NCBI RefSeq assembly: GCF_000576305.1
Contig: NZ_BAVZ01000008.1
Span: 62,001 to 126,000, forward strand
Length of the DNA stretch: 64,000 bases
DNA from: Paenibacillus pini JCM 16418
GTDB taxonomy: Bacteria > Bacillota > Bacilli > Paenibacillales > Paenibacillaceae
Reading direction: 5' to 3'
The stretch's first letter is position 1; each line of letters begins with the position of its first letter. Positions 44,729 to 54,300 of this stretch are shown here, one piece after another. The position numbers and the translations under genes were made by a program. The notes beneath the pieces were generated by a model that saw nothing but the letters and a program-made list of their open reading frames with translations, did no database searches and was not told where the DNA came from.

Positions 44729-45781
44729 ATGAGTAACTATCAAGAACTTCTCAGTCCAGTCACCATCAACAGCTGGAATCTAAGAAACAAAGTAGTAATG
44801 GCTCCTTTAACAAGGGGATTCGCTAATGATAAAGACGGCAAGGTTACAGAAGCTATGATTGCGTATTATGAAAGACGCGCAAAACATGGAGTAGGACTAA
44901 TTATTACAGAGGGCATCAATCCGGCTCCAGAAGGAAAGGGAACGTATGGAGTACCTGGACTGTACACTTCTGAACAAACCGATTCTTGGAAGCGAGTTAC
45001 CGAGGCTGTTCATAAACATGGAGGGACGATCATCGCTCAACTTTGGCATGTCGGAAGACTTTCCCATCCATTATTAATCCATACAACGCCCTTAGCGCCA
45101 TCAGAGATCGGGGCGAATGGTTATGTTCATAAAGTACGGCAACCATTTCAAGTACCTAAAGCAATGAGTCAAAAAGAGATATCCAATACAATTAATTACT
45201 TCAGGTTGTCCGCCCAAAATGCGGTAAAAGCTGGATTTGATGGAATCGAAATTCATGCAGCCCACGGTTATTTAATTGATCAATTCATTAATGAGAAAAC
45301 AAATGTCAGAATGGATCAGTACGGGGGAAATCTTAATCATCGAATGAACTTCCTCAGGGAAATTATAAATGCAGTAAAAGAAGTAATAGACTCAGACAGA
45401 ATTTCAATCCGATTTTCTGAAATCAAAGATGATGATTCGTCATATCGATGGAAAAACAAATCGAAAACAATTGATGCCTTTATAGAATTATTCGAGGAAA
45501 CAGGAATTTCCATTCTTCATGCATCCACTAATCATTTTGATGAAATAATAGAAGAAACACAGACTTTCCATCAGCTAATTCGAAACAAATGGAACAGAAC
45601 ATTGATCGGTGTGGGATCGCTTAATTTTCAAAATGCAGAAACGGCAATCAAAGAGAACTTGATTGATTTGGCTGCTTTCGGTAGACCATTCATTGCAAAC
45701 CCTGATTTAGTTCAAAAAGCTTCAAGCAATCAGCCTATTATCGAATATGAAGCTCTGAAGCATTTGAACATGTTGTATTAA
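44729..45781 (+). CDS. NADH:flavin oxidoreductase (old yellow enzyme family)
   Basis: The 350-residue TIM-barrel flavoenzyme has LRNKVVMAPLTRGFANDKDG, the substrate pair in HAAHGYLIDQF, and a C-terminal GVGSLNF / AAFGRPFIANPDL. Family enzymes bind FMN and reduce activated double bonds (enones, nitro compounds) with NAD(P)H. ATG at 44729 follows AAAAGGAGG. It is likely controlled by the divergent LysR gene. The physiological substrate is unknown. Confidence 0.93.
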   Translation: MSNYQELLSPVTINSWNLRNKVVMAPLTRGFANDKDGKVTEAMIAYYERRAKHGVGLIITEGINPAPEGKGTYGVPGLYTSEQTDSWKRVTEAVHKHGGTIIAQLWHVGRLSHPLLIHTTPLAPSEIGANGYVHKVRQPFQVPKAMSQKEISNTINYFRLSAQNAVKAGFDGIEIHAAHGYLIDQFINEKTNVRMDQYGGNLNHRMNFLREIINAVKEVIDSDRISIRFSEIKDDDSSYRWKNKSKTIDAFIELFEETGISILHASTNHFDEIIEETQTFHQLIRNKWNRTLIGVGSLNFQNAETAIKENLIDLAAFGRPFIANPDLVQKASSNQPIIEYEALKHLNMLY

Positions 45782-45988
45782 CATAAAATAAGGTCAATCG
45801 AACTAAAGGCTACTTGGATCATTACAAGAGAATGGAACGAGATTTGTAAGATGACAAGAATATAGTCCGAATGATCATTTAAAAAAATAGTGAAAGAGAG
45901 TCTCGCAAGAGGGGCTGCATTGTGGATGGAGAACAGCGTATAGAGTATATCAATCAATTAAATCACTAATTGCTTTTTATAGTTTCTG

Positions 45989-46037
45989 AAAGGCGCCCCT
46001 CTCAGGCAGATGATGCTTGCGAGCGGCGCCTTTTTAT
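45989..46037 (+). terminator. Terminator in the gap after the oxidoreductase gene
   Basis: AAGGCGCC and GGCGCCTT close the stem, with inner CTC/GAG pairing, followed by TTTTATAT. The loop carries GGCAGATGATG, as in the terminator at 41952. The 200 bases between the oxidoreductase stop and this hairpin hold no gene I can support. Confidence 0.8.
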
Positions 46038-46067
46038 ATCGTTTTAGGCTCAACAGGAAGTTCATAG

Positions 46068-46073
46068 TATAAT
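46068..46073 (+). promoter_or_regulatory. -10 box upstream of the two-component operon
   Basis: TATAAT lies 45 bases before the response-regulator ATG; a convincing -35 box is not seen. Confidence 0.4.
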
Positions 46074-46117
46074 GGTTAGACATATTTCCATTTTACAATA
46101 GAGGAAGAGAGCTGCGG

Positions 46118-46792
46118 ATGCCTACAATACTGGTTGCTGATGATGATGCGAATATACGTGAGCTTGTCTGTTTATTTCTTCGGAATGAAGGGTTTGAAAC
46201 ACTCGAAGCTGAGGATGGCATGGAGGCACTGGCCGTCTATGCCTCGACGCATGTCGATCTTGTCGTTCTCGATATTATGATGCCAATTATGGATGGTTGG
46301 ACGTTATGTAAGGAGCTCCGAAGGGCGAGTCCTGATCTTCCGTTACTTATGCTGACTGCGAGAGGCGAAACCTGGGAGAAAGTAAAAGGGTTCGAGCTTG
46401 GGACGGACGATTATTTGACGAAACCCTTCGATCCCTTAGAATTGACGGCTCGTGTGAAGGTACTATTGAAACGATACAGAATTGAAGCCACGCAGACGAT
46501 ACAGTTTGGCAACGTTATCCTTGATCGGCAGACCTATAAGGTGAAGCGGGGGACCGAAGCGCTTACCTTACCACTCAAGGAGTTCGAATTACTGTACAAG
46601 CTTGCTGGAACTCCCGGACAAGTCTATACGCGGGAGCAGTTGATTGATCAGATTTGGGGTATTAACTACGCCGGAGATGATCGAACGATAGATGTACATA
46701 TTAAACGCCTGCGCGAACGGTTTGCGGCTACAACCGATTTTCGTATCGAGACGGTGCGTGGGCTTGGGTACCGGCTTGAGGTTTACGAATGA
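46118..46792 (+). CDS. OmpR/PhoB-family response regulator
   Basis: The 224-residue regulator has a receiver domain (acidic pocket DDD at 8-10, phospho-acceptor D52 in VVLDIMMP, Lys in TKPFDP) and a winged-helix DNA-binding domain (DDRTIDVHIKRLRERF). It is phosphorylated by the partner kinase, whose ATG overlaps its stop by four bases. GAGGAAGAGAG precedes the ATG. The likely targets are the two tandem hydrolase genes downstream. Confidence 0.96.
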   Translation: MPTILVADDDANIRELVCLFLRNEGFETLEAEDGMEALAVYASTHVDLVVLDIMMPIMDGWTLCKELRRASPDLPLLMLTARGETWEKVKGFELGTDDYLTKPFDPLELTARVKVLLKRYRIEATQTIQFGNVILDRQTYKVKRGTEALTLPLKEFELLYKLAGTPGQVYTREQLIDQIWGINYAGDDRTIDVHIKRLRERFAATTDFRIETVRGLGYRLEVYE

Positions 46793-48162
46793 TCAGATCC
46801 TTATATATCCGTGTGATCCTAACATTTCTAGTCTCCGTCATCGGGGGGACGGTCATTTCTTTTTTTGTATCCACTTGGATATTCGAAGATAAATTGAACG
46901 AAAATGCGCAAATCAATTTACGTAACTTCGGCCAAGACATCGTCCGTATTTACAAGACCCTTCCGTTACGTGAAGCGGACTCGTACGTAAGTGGAATGAA
47001 GCAGCTCGATTCCTATTATATTCGGATTTACGAAGCAACGGGTCCGTTCCAGTCTTACGGAAAACTTAACGGACATAAACCTACCACTGTGACGATGGAG
47101 CAGCTCAATAAAGTACTGGATGGAGGCGTTGTTCAAGACACTCCAAATGGCATTGCTACGGTCCTCTTAGGGTTACCGTTGCAAACAGAAATGGGAACGA
47201 AAGCGATGTTTTTAGAAACGCTCTCTCCCCCATCTACTTCTTTTGTCATCAAGTGGGGATTGATTTTTGCTACGTGTTCATTGATTGCGGGAAGCTTATT
47301 AATTCTAGTTGCCTCTGTATTCCTAGTAAGACCGATCAAAAAGCTGACCAAAGCGACCAAACGTATAGCAGCGGGTGATTTCAACGTCAAGCTAAATATT
47401 AAGCAAATGAGTGAGCTGGGTACATTGGCTCGCAGCTTCGAAGAAATGATGCATGATCTGCAGCAACTTGAACAGATGCGCAGGGAATTCGTAACGAACG
47501 TATCGCACGAGGTTCAGTCTCCGCTTACCTCGATATCCGGTTATGCTCTAGCGCTTAAGCAAGTAGACCTCGCAGATCAGGAACGAAGCCGTTATCTTGA
47601 TATTATCATCGCTGAAGCAAAGCGAATGTCCAAGATGAGTGATAGCTTGCTCAAGCTGAGTCTGCTTGAATCGCAGGCACAGCAGCTTGGGCTTGCCACA
47701 CTCAATCTTGATGAACAGATCAGACGAGTCATTGTCGCGCTCCAGCCACAATGGTCGGCTCGCAACATTCATTTTGAGCTTGATCTACAGACCGTTAAAG
47801 TCGTAGCTGATCATGACCAATTGAATCAGGTATGGACGAACATCCTAGCCAATGGCATCAAATTTTCCAAGGATGGTGGCGTGATTCATGTCAGCATCAA
47901 ACGGGATAGCAAATATGTGACTGTTCGAATTTCCGACACGGGTATTGGTATTTCCAACGAAGATCAGAAGCGTATATTCGAGCGATTCTTCAAGGCCGAT
48001 CGTTCCCACAGCCGCAAGTATGATGGCAGTGGTATGGGTCTTGCCATCGTTAAACAAATTGTATCGCTTCACCAAGGAGACATCCAAGTGGAAAGCGAAC
48101 TTGGTCAAGGAACGAGCTTTATTGTCACGCTGCCAATCACTCCGCCAACGGTGAACGGATAG
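46789..48162 (+). CDS. Sensor histidine kinase
   Basis: The protein of 457 residues has two membrane segments (about 8-28 and 150-175) enclosing an extracellular sensor of about 120 residues, then HAMP (RPIKKLTKATKRIAAGDF), the phosphorylated histidine in FVTNVSHEVQSPLTS, and an HATPase with DTGIGISNEDQ and GMGLAIVKQI. It pairs with the response regulator upstream. The signal is not known. A very strong terminator follows, so the hydrolases need their own promoter or read-through. Confidence 0.96.
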   Translation: MIRSLYIRVILTFLVSVIGGTVISFFVSTWIFEDKLNENAQINLRNFGQDIVRIYKTLPLREADSYVSGMKQLDSYYIRIYEATGPFQSYGKLNGHKPTTVTMEQLNKVLDGGVVQDTPNGIATVLLGLPLQTEMGTKAMFLETLSPPSTSFVIKWGLIFATCSLIAGSLLILVASVFLVRPIKKLTKATKRIAAGDFNVKLNIKQMSELGTLARSFEEMMHDLQQLEQMRREFVTNVSHEVQSPLTSISGYALALKQVDLADQERSRYLDIIIAEAKRMSKMSDSLLKLSLLESQAQQLGLATLNLDEQIRRVIVALQPQWSARNIHFELDLQTVKVVADHDQLNQVWTNILANGIKFSKDGGVIHVSIKRDSKYVTVRISDTGIGISNEDQKRIFERFFKADRSHSRKYDGSGMGLAIVKQIVSLHQGDIQVESELGQGTSFIVTLPITPPTVNG

Positions 48163-48213
48163 TTAGATTTTAGATTTACGAGTAATACATTTGATAGTCT
48201 AAATTCATTCTCT

Positions 48214-48268
48214 ATGCTATGGCACACATACAAGCGCTCTTGTATGTGTGCCATAGCATTTTTTTGCT
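48214..48268 (+). terminator. Very strong terminator after the kinase gene
   Basis: A stem of about 20 bp, TGCTATGGCACACATACAAG with its exact complement, closes a short loop and is followed by TTTTTTTG. Confidence 0.95.
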
Positions 48269-48376
48269 TGTTCATATTCAGTTCATATTGACGTCACGGA
48301 GAGAACATCTTCATTGTTTAAGATTTCATTAGCGGTATATAAGGGAATCCAAACAAACAGATCAAGACAGGAGAAG

Positions 48377-49378
48377 ATGACAGTGACACAACCAGAGGAT
48401 AAGAAAAAGAGGAATGGATCAAAGTTAAGGAAGTTGCGCAACATTTTGCTTAAAATCATAGGAGTCATCGTGATCGCTATCGTTCTTTTTCTAGGTATTG
48501 TTTATATCACGAATATAATCAGTACTAATTCAGAGGCGAAAAAGATAGAGCCTTACGGCCAGCACGTATCTGTAGACGGTAAAAATATGAATGTGTTCAT
48601 TCAAGGCGAAGGCAAGGAAACGATCGTGCTTCTGCCTGGTTACGGAACCGCTGCACCTGCGCTTGATTTTAAGCCACTTATTTCAGAGCTATCCCCATAT
48701 TATAAAGTCGTCGTGATTGAACCTTTTGGTTATGGATTAAGTGATATTACTGAAAAAGAACGAAGCATAGAAAATATGGTGAGTGAAACTCATGAAGCGC
48801 TGCAGGCTCTTCATATTGAACGTTTTATTCTAATGGGGCACTCCATTGCAGGAATTTACGGACTCGATTATGTAAACAAATATCCAAACGAAGTAAGTGC
48901 ATTTGTCGGCATTGATAGCAGTGTTCCAACCCAAGGCGGTACAGATGATGAATTTCCAACAGAAGCTTATAAGTTACTCAAAAAATCGGGATTCTTCAGA
49001 TTGCTAATGAAACTAAGTCCTGACCAACTGGTTACACCAACAGTAGATGATGAAACAAGAGAACAAATTAGGATTCTTTCTCTCAAAAACATGTTTAATT
49101 CCAATATTTTAAGTGAAGGCGAAAATTTTAATCATAATTTTAAAGCAGCTCAACATTTAACGTTCCCAAAAAATCTTCCTGTGATGTTCTTTTTACAAGC
49201 GAATGATACAGAAACTGAAGGCTGGATACCCCTGCATGAAGAGCAAGTCAAAAATTCTGTGCATGGAAAAGTGATGACATTTGACGGAGGACATTATTTA
49301 CACCATACCCAATCAAAAGAAATTGTTAAAAATTTCAGGTTATATATGGAAGAGATTAAAGAAGGATCGTTGAAATAG
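48377..49378 (+). CDS. Membrane-anchored alpha/beta hydrolase, copy 1
   Basis: The 333-residue protein has a charged N-terminus (KKKRNGSKLRKLRN), one membrane segment (about 25-45) and an external alpha/beta-hydrolase domain with LLPGYGTAAPALDF, the nucleophile elbow MGHSIAG and a C-terminal histidine in FDGGHYLHH. The ATG at 48377 follows GACAGGAGAAG. The next gene is a close copy, including its leader, so the pair arose by tandem duplication. The substrate is unknown. Confidence 0.88.
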   Translation: MTVTQPEDKKKRNGSKLRKLRNILLKIIGVIVIAIVLFLGIVYITNIISTNSEAKKIEPYGQHVSVDGKNMNVFIQGEGKETIVLLPGYGTAAPALDFKPLISELSPYYKVVVIEPFGYGLSDITEKERSIENMVSETHEALQALHIERFILMGHSIAGIYGLDYVNKYPNEVSAFVGIDSSVPTQGGTDDEFPTEAYKLLKKSGFFRLLMKLSPDQLVTPTVDDETREQIRILSLKNMFNSNILSEGENFNHNFKAAQHLTFPKNLPVMFFLQANDTETEGWIPLHEEQVKNSVHGKVMTFDGGHYLHHTQSKEIVKNFRLYMEEIKEGSLK

Positions 49379-49394
49379 ATCATGACAGGAGAAA

Positions 49395-50381
49395 ATGACC
49401 GTGACACAACCAGAGGATAAGAAAATGAGGAATGGATCGAAGATAAAGAAGGTGCGAAACATTGTACTTAAAATTATAGGAGCAATCGTTATATTCATTG
49501 TTTTAATTCTAGGTATTGTATATATCACGAATGTGATCAGTACTAATTCAGAGGCAAACAAGATAGACTCTTACGGCCAGCACGTATCTGTAGACGGGAA
49601 AAATATAAATGTGCTCATTCAAGGCGAAGGCAAGGAAACGATCGTGCTTCTGCCAGGCTATGGAACCGCTGCCCCAGCGCTTGATTTTAAGCTGCTCATT
49701 GATGAACTATCTCCATTTTACAGAGTTGTCGCAGTTGAGCCTTTCGGTTATGGATTAAGTGATGGAACTGAAAAAGAACGAACCACAGAGAATATCGTCA
49801 GTGAAGTTCATGAAGCTCTACAGCAGCTTAACATTAACCAATACATGCTTATGGGCCATTCTATTGCAGGGATTTACGGCGTTGACTATGTGAACACATA
49901 TCCAAACGAGGTGACTGCATTTGTCGGCATCGATAGCAGTGTTGCAACACAACCGGGTATGGATGTTAAATTACCTACAACAATGTTCGGATTTCTAAAA
50001 AAATCAGGTCTCCAAAGATTAGTGGTCAAATTTGGTGGTGATCCTTATGCTGGACTCCCATTTGATGAGCACACCGTAGAGCAGATGAAAATGCTGTCGA
50101 ATAAAAACTCGAATAGTTCCACAATGTTGAATGAGATGGATCATATTTCTTCCAATTTTAAAGGGGCTCAGGGTTTAACCTTCCCTAAAGACCTTCCACT
50201 TCTTCTTCTTATTCAAGCGAATAATGAAGATGTGAAAGGATGGATTCCGCTTCATGAAGGGCAGATCAAAGACTCGGCACATGGGAAGGTAATCACGGTG
50301 GATGGATCACATTACTTGCACCACACTAAATTCAAAGAAATTGCTAGAGACGTTAGAGCTTTTATGAAAGAAGCGAAGTAA
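49395..50381 (+). CDS. Membrane-anchored alpha/beta hydrolase, copy 2
   Basis: This is the second tandem copy (328 residues), 16 bases after the first. It shares the start MTVTQPEDKK, the membrane segment, QHVSVDGKN, LLPGYGTAAPALDFK and MGHSIAGIYG. The copies differ most between about residues 190 and 260, the lid region, which suggests different substrate preference. AGGAGAAA precedes the ATG, and a terminator follows at 50433. Confidence 0.88.
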   Translation: MTVTQPEDKKMRNGSKIKKVRNIVLKIIGAIVIFIVLILGIVYITNVISTNSEANKIDSYGQHVSVDGKNINVLIQGEGKETIVLLPGYGTAAPALDFKLLIDELSPFYRVVAVEPFGYGLSDGTEKERTTENIVSEVHEALQQLNINQYMLMGHSIAGIYGVDYVNTYPNEVTAFVGIDSSVATQPGMDVKLPTTMFGFLKKSGLQRLVVKFGGDPYAGLPFDEHTVEQMKMLSNKNSNSSTMLNEMDHISSNFKGAQGLTFPKDLPLLLLIQANNEDVKGWIPLHEGQIKDSAHGKVITVDGSHYLHHTKFKEIARDVRAFMKEAK

Positions 50382-50432
50382 GTGTTCTGAAAAGTTAAAC
50401 TCGATATCTTAAAGATGCATTCATGGATACGG

Positions 50433-50460
50433 AAAACCGCCCTTAGAGGCGGTTTTTTGC
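50433..50460 (+). terminator. Terminator of the hydrolase pair
   Basis: AAAACCGCC-CTTAGA-GGCGGTTTTTT. Confidence 0.93.
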
Positions 50461-50618
50461 TGTGCATTTGTACGCATGAGGCGGGAGTTCAGTACTTAAC
50501 TGAATGCAGCTTGTATTTATTTTGGCTTGGAATCAAATATTCATTGCTACAATTCGCTTATCATCGGTATGATAGTGAGTAGTAGAGTTAGTACATCATA
50601 GTATAGGAGGGATAGATC

Positions 50619-50933
50619 ATGGCTATTTTATCGATTATATTCGTGTTTATAGGTGTTTTCGGCTTGCTCAATATTTTATTGCTCTTTCTAGTCCAAGATA
50701 CCAAAGTAAATAAGTTGATGTTCACAGGTACGGTCTTGCTAGGTATTCTAATCAGTATATTAACGATCAGCTCGCTTCCGAGCAACGATGTTACGCTGAA
50801 GGTTGTTGCAGGCGTCTGGGGTCTGTTGGCGCTTATTGGAGTTGTATTTAGAATCATGCATAAGTTCACATTAGCAAAAGTATTCGCTTCCGCTTCGGTG
50901 ATCCTGGGTATGATTCAGCTGTTTTTCTTCTAA
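50619..50933 (+). CDS. Small membrane protein of unknown function
   Basis: The 104-residue protein is almost entirely hydrophobic, with about four membrane segments (3-24, 32-50, 59-76, 85-104) and very short loops. ATAGGAGGGATAG precedes the ATG. It is monocistronic with its own terminator. No family was recognised. Confidence 0.75.
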   Translation: MAILSIIFVFIGVFGLLNILLLFLVQDTKVNKLMFTGTVLLGILISILTISSLPSNDVTLKVVAGVWGLLALIGVVFRIMHKFTLAKVFASASVILGMIQLFFF

Positions 50934-50937
50934 TTAG

Positions 50938-50969
50938 AAACCTTCTCCGGGTGGGGGAAGGTTTTTTTG
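50938..50969 (+). terminator. Terminator of the small membrane protein gene
   Basis: AACCTTCTCC-GGGTG-GGGGAAGGTT followed by TTTTT. Confidence 0.92.
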
Positions 50970-51048
50970 TTTAGGGAATATAAAAAGAATATTTTAACAG
51001 GACAAAGCGTCTTATCTTCGGTATGATAGAATGTAAATTCAATATACT

Positions 51049-51220
51049 GGAAACAGGTGCCAATCTGATTTATACATAAATCATGGATTGGTTAAAAGGG
51101 AAGTGGGTGTAAATCCCACGCGGTCCCGCCGCTGTAAAAGAGGAGTCCTTGCATGATGCCACTGGGAAACCGGGAAGGTTGTAAGGATGATGATACTTGA
51201 GCCAGAATACCTGCCTGTTT
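51049..51220 (+). promoter_or_regulatory. Cobalamin (adenosylcobalamin-type) riboswitch
   Basis: The conserved elements are present in order: the P1 strand AAACAGGTGCC, AAAAGGGAAG, the invariant GGTGTAAATCCCACGCGGT followed by CCCGCCGCTGTAA, AGTCCTTGC, GCCACTGGGAAACCGGGAAGG, and GAGCCAGAATACCTGCC closing P1 with CTGTTT. The RNA binds coenzyme B12. A terminator lies 75 bases downstream, so B12 should switch off the whole operon at 51379-60359 by early termination. Confidence 0.96.
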
Positions 51221-51293
51221 TGTCACACCATTAACTCTACGAAGGATAGAAGGGTGTTTATTAGTGCATGCTTCTTTCAGCGGATGACTATAT

Positions 51294-51326
51294 AAACCTC
51301 TTAACTTACAAGTTGAGAGGTTTTTT
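51294..51326 (+). terminator. Terminator of the riboswitch expression platform
   Basis: AACCTCTTAACTT-ACA-AGTTGAGAGGTT followed by TTTTC lies between the riboswitch and the first gene. With no gene in between, it must act as the switch. Confidence 0.92.
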
Positions 51327-51378
51327 CATGCTGTCAGAAAGTGTTTTTCATGTTTTCAAATAAAGGGGAGAGAAAGGA

Positions 51379-54300
51379 ATGAATTTTCAATTGAAGAAAA
51401 ATAAGTTTTTAGCATGGCTGCTCGTCGTAAGTATGTTCTTCACCATGTTCTTACCAGGAATGACTGTGTCATATGCAGATGGAGGAGCTTTAACACCACA
51501 AGCGGGGAATGAAGAAACACTAGTAACTCCAGAGCAAAGCGGTGATGTTGATCAAGCCGAGGTAAGTGATGGAACAGAAACCACAAATACGGGGATATCA
51601 GAGCCCAGTAGTGATTTAGATAGCTCTAAAGAAACAGGTACGGATGTTGATGCAGGAGCAGAAACAGGTACGGAATCAGGGACAGAGACAGGTGTAGAAA
51701 AAGATACAGAAGCACCAACGATTACAGTAGTAGGTTTAGATAAACAGGAAGTATCCCAAAGTGAACTCACTTTTAAAGTCACGGTAACGGACAACGTAAA
51801 TAAAGATATCATTCCAGAAGTAAAGCTGAATACCAAAGTGATAAATGGAGTGGCTGGAGAATACAAGGTTTCACTGAACGTTGGCGAAAATCTGATTAAG
51901 GTGACGGCCATTGATGGAGCAGAAAATAAAGCTGAACAAACATTTAGCATTAAATACAATAAGGTAGTTCCTACGCTTTCAGCAAAAGAACAGTTGGCTA
52001 AGAACTTGGAGTATATTCATAACACTGTGCCTAGCCCAAGTTATGGAAGTGAATGGTCTATTCTATCATTAGCTAGAGGTGATTACCAAGCAGACCCCGC
52101 TTATTATGATTCCTATTACGAGAAGGTCAAACTTAAAGTAAAGGAAGTAATGCTAAAAAATAACGGTAAATTGGATAAAACGCTTAGTACTGAAGAATCA
52201 AGAGTGATTCTGGGATTAACTTCAATGGGTGTAGATATTCACAATGTTGGAGGCTATGACCTTACGAAGTCGTTAGCTAATATTGATTATGTCAAAGGCC
52301 CATATACCGGTAGTATCTCAGCCTTATTAGCTTTAGATAGCCACCATTACGAAATTCCATTAATTGAAGGTGGTAATTCAGAAAAACAAACAACAAGAGA
52401 AAAGCTAATCCGAAAGATTCTAGATGAAGAATCTAAATTAAGCGGACTAGACATGAAGGCAATGGCCCTACAGAGCCTTGCTCCATATTATTCAAATTAT
52501 CCAGAAGTAAGAAGTTTTGTAGATCGAACGATTGAATATTTTTCGCAATCTCAAAGAAACGATGGTAGTTTCCCTTCCAATATATTCAGTACCGCGCAAG
52601 TTATTGTTGCCTTAACTGCATTGGGTATTGATCCAGCGACGGATAGTCGATTTATAAAAAATGGGAAGTCAGCTTTAGATGGCTTATTAATGTCTGCCGA
52701 TCCCCGAGGTGGATTCATTTACTCAGGCGATAGAAATGCTATGGCTACAGACCAAGGCACCTATGCTTTAGTGTCCTATGATCGATTAGTAAATAAAAAA
52801 AATCGTTTATTCGACATGACGGATGTACAGATCAAAGATTCATCCCAGCCTGAGCTACCTCAAGCTGTTGAATTACCATTACCTAATGGAGAACAGCAGC
52901 CTAACGTTGCAATTCCGAATGACAATCATGACTATATTATTCCGATCAAACCAACGGATAGTAATAAAGATATTAAAGTCTCCATTCTCGAGAGTATACG
53001 TGCGAAGGTCAGTGTAAATGTACCTTTTAATAGTAGTCTTCCTAATCTAGAGGTTACTAAAGGAAATGCGGTTGCAGCCATCCCTAAAGGTGCGAAAGTT
53101 ACGAGTGGTAATTCCGCTGCAATTGAAGTATTAACTTCGAAAAGTGTTGTAGATACTGCATTAATTAATCAAGTTAAAGCTATTATTCCATCCGACAAGA
53201 AGCTCGATCATATCGATCAGGCATTCTCGATGGGAGGATCTGATAAGGTATCCTTTGATTCATTTGTTACGTTAACTTTTAAGGGCATGAAAGGGAAAGA
53301 TACGGCTTATATCCAGGCGGGAAATCCCCATGCGATACAAAAATATGCAAGTAACATAGAAGGCGAAGCTAGCGGCAAGAGTGAGTACGCCTATGACAGT
53401 GGAAATGATCTGATTGTAAAGACCAATCATTTTACAGACTATGTCGTGTATACATCCATTACGGATGTTCCTCCTGTTGTAGCAGGGCAGTACGTAACAT
53501 TAACGGTCGATAAACTTATGATTAACAAGGGCTATGTAGTCGCCAACACAAAGGTAGAGTTAAGATCTGGTGACACGGTATGGACCCTTTTACGAAGAGT
53601 GCTGGACAGTAAGGGTATTAGCTACTCTTGGAATAATAAGTCTGGGACTCCATACTTAGAATCCATTGCTGGGGATGGAGAATTTGATCATGGCAGTGGA
53701 AGCGGCTGGATGTATAGTGTTAACGGTAGCTATCCAGGATACGGCGCTAGCCAGTACGTCCTAACCAATGGTGATGAAGTTCAGTGGCGATACACGGCAA
53801 ACCTGGGTAGTGACTTGGGAGCAAAAGTTCCTACGGGAAGCCTAATCTCAGTGGGTGAAGGAATGGTTGTTAATTCCGATGACAAGTCACCTGTTATTAA
53901 CGTTCCAAGCAATATCCAAAGGGATTATAAACTAAGTATTTCGAAAGAATTACAAAACACCAACAATATCACGATTAATATTCCTGATGTTAAAGCTAAG
54001 GTATTTCTAAACTTAGAAGATGTTAAAGACAATATTCCCATGATCACAGTCAATAAAGGTAATATTGTCGTTGTTATTGATAAAGGTACGAGATTTAAAT
54101 CTGGAGATCGTCAAATTGAACTCATGACCGCTAATCAGGATACGAAATTACAAGAGATGATCCAGAGTACACTGAATAAAGGAAATAAAGTTACAGCTCT
54201 AAATTATGCTTTTATGATGGGGAATACAAATAGTTCCGTATTATTTGATAAGCCACTTACCATCACGATTAAGGGTGCTAAAGGGCAGATGATAGGTTTT

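Noticed and set aside
51552-51959. Minus-strand 135-codon frame opposite the surface-protein linker
   Set aside because: It is antisense to repetitive Thr/Gly/Glu codons with no initiation signal.
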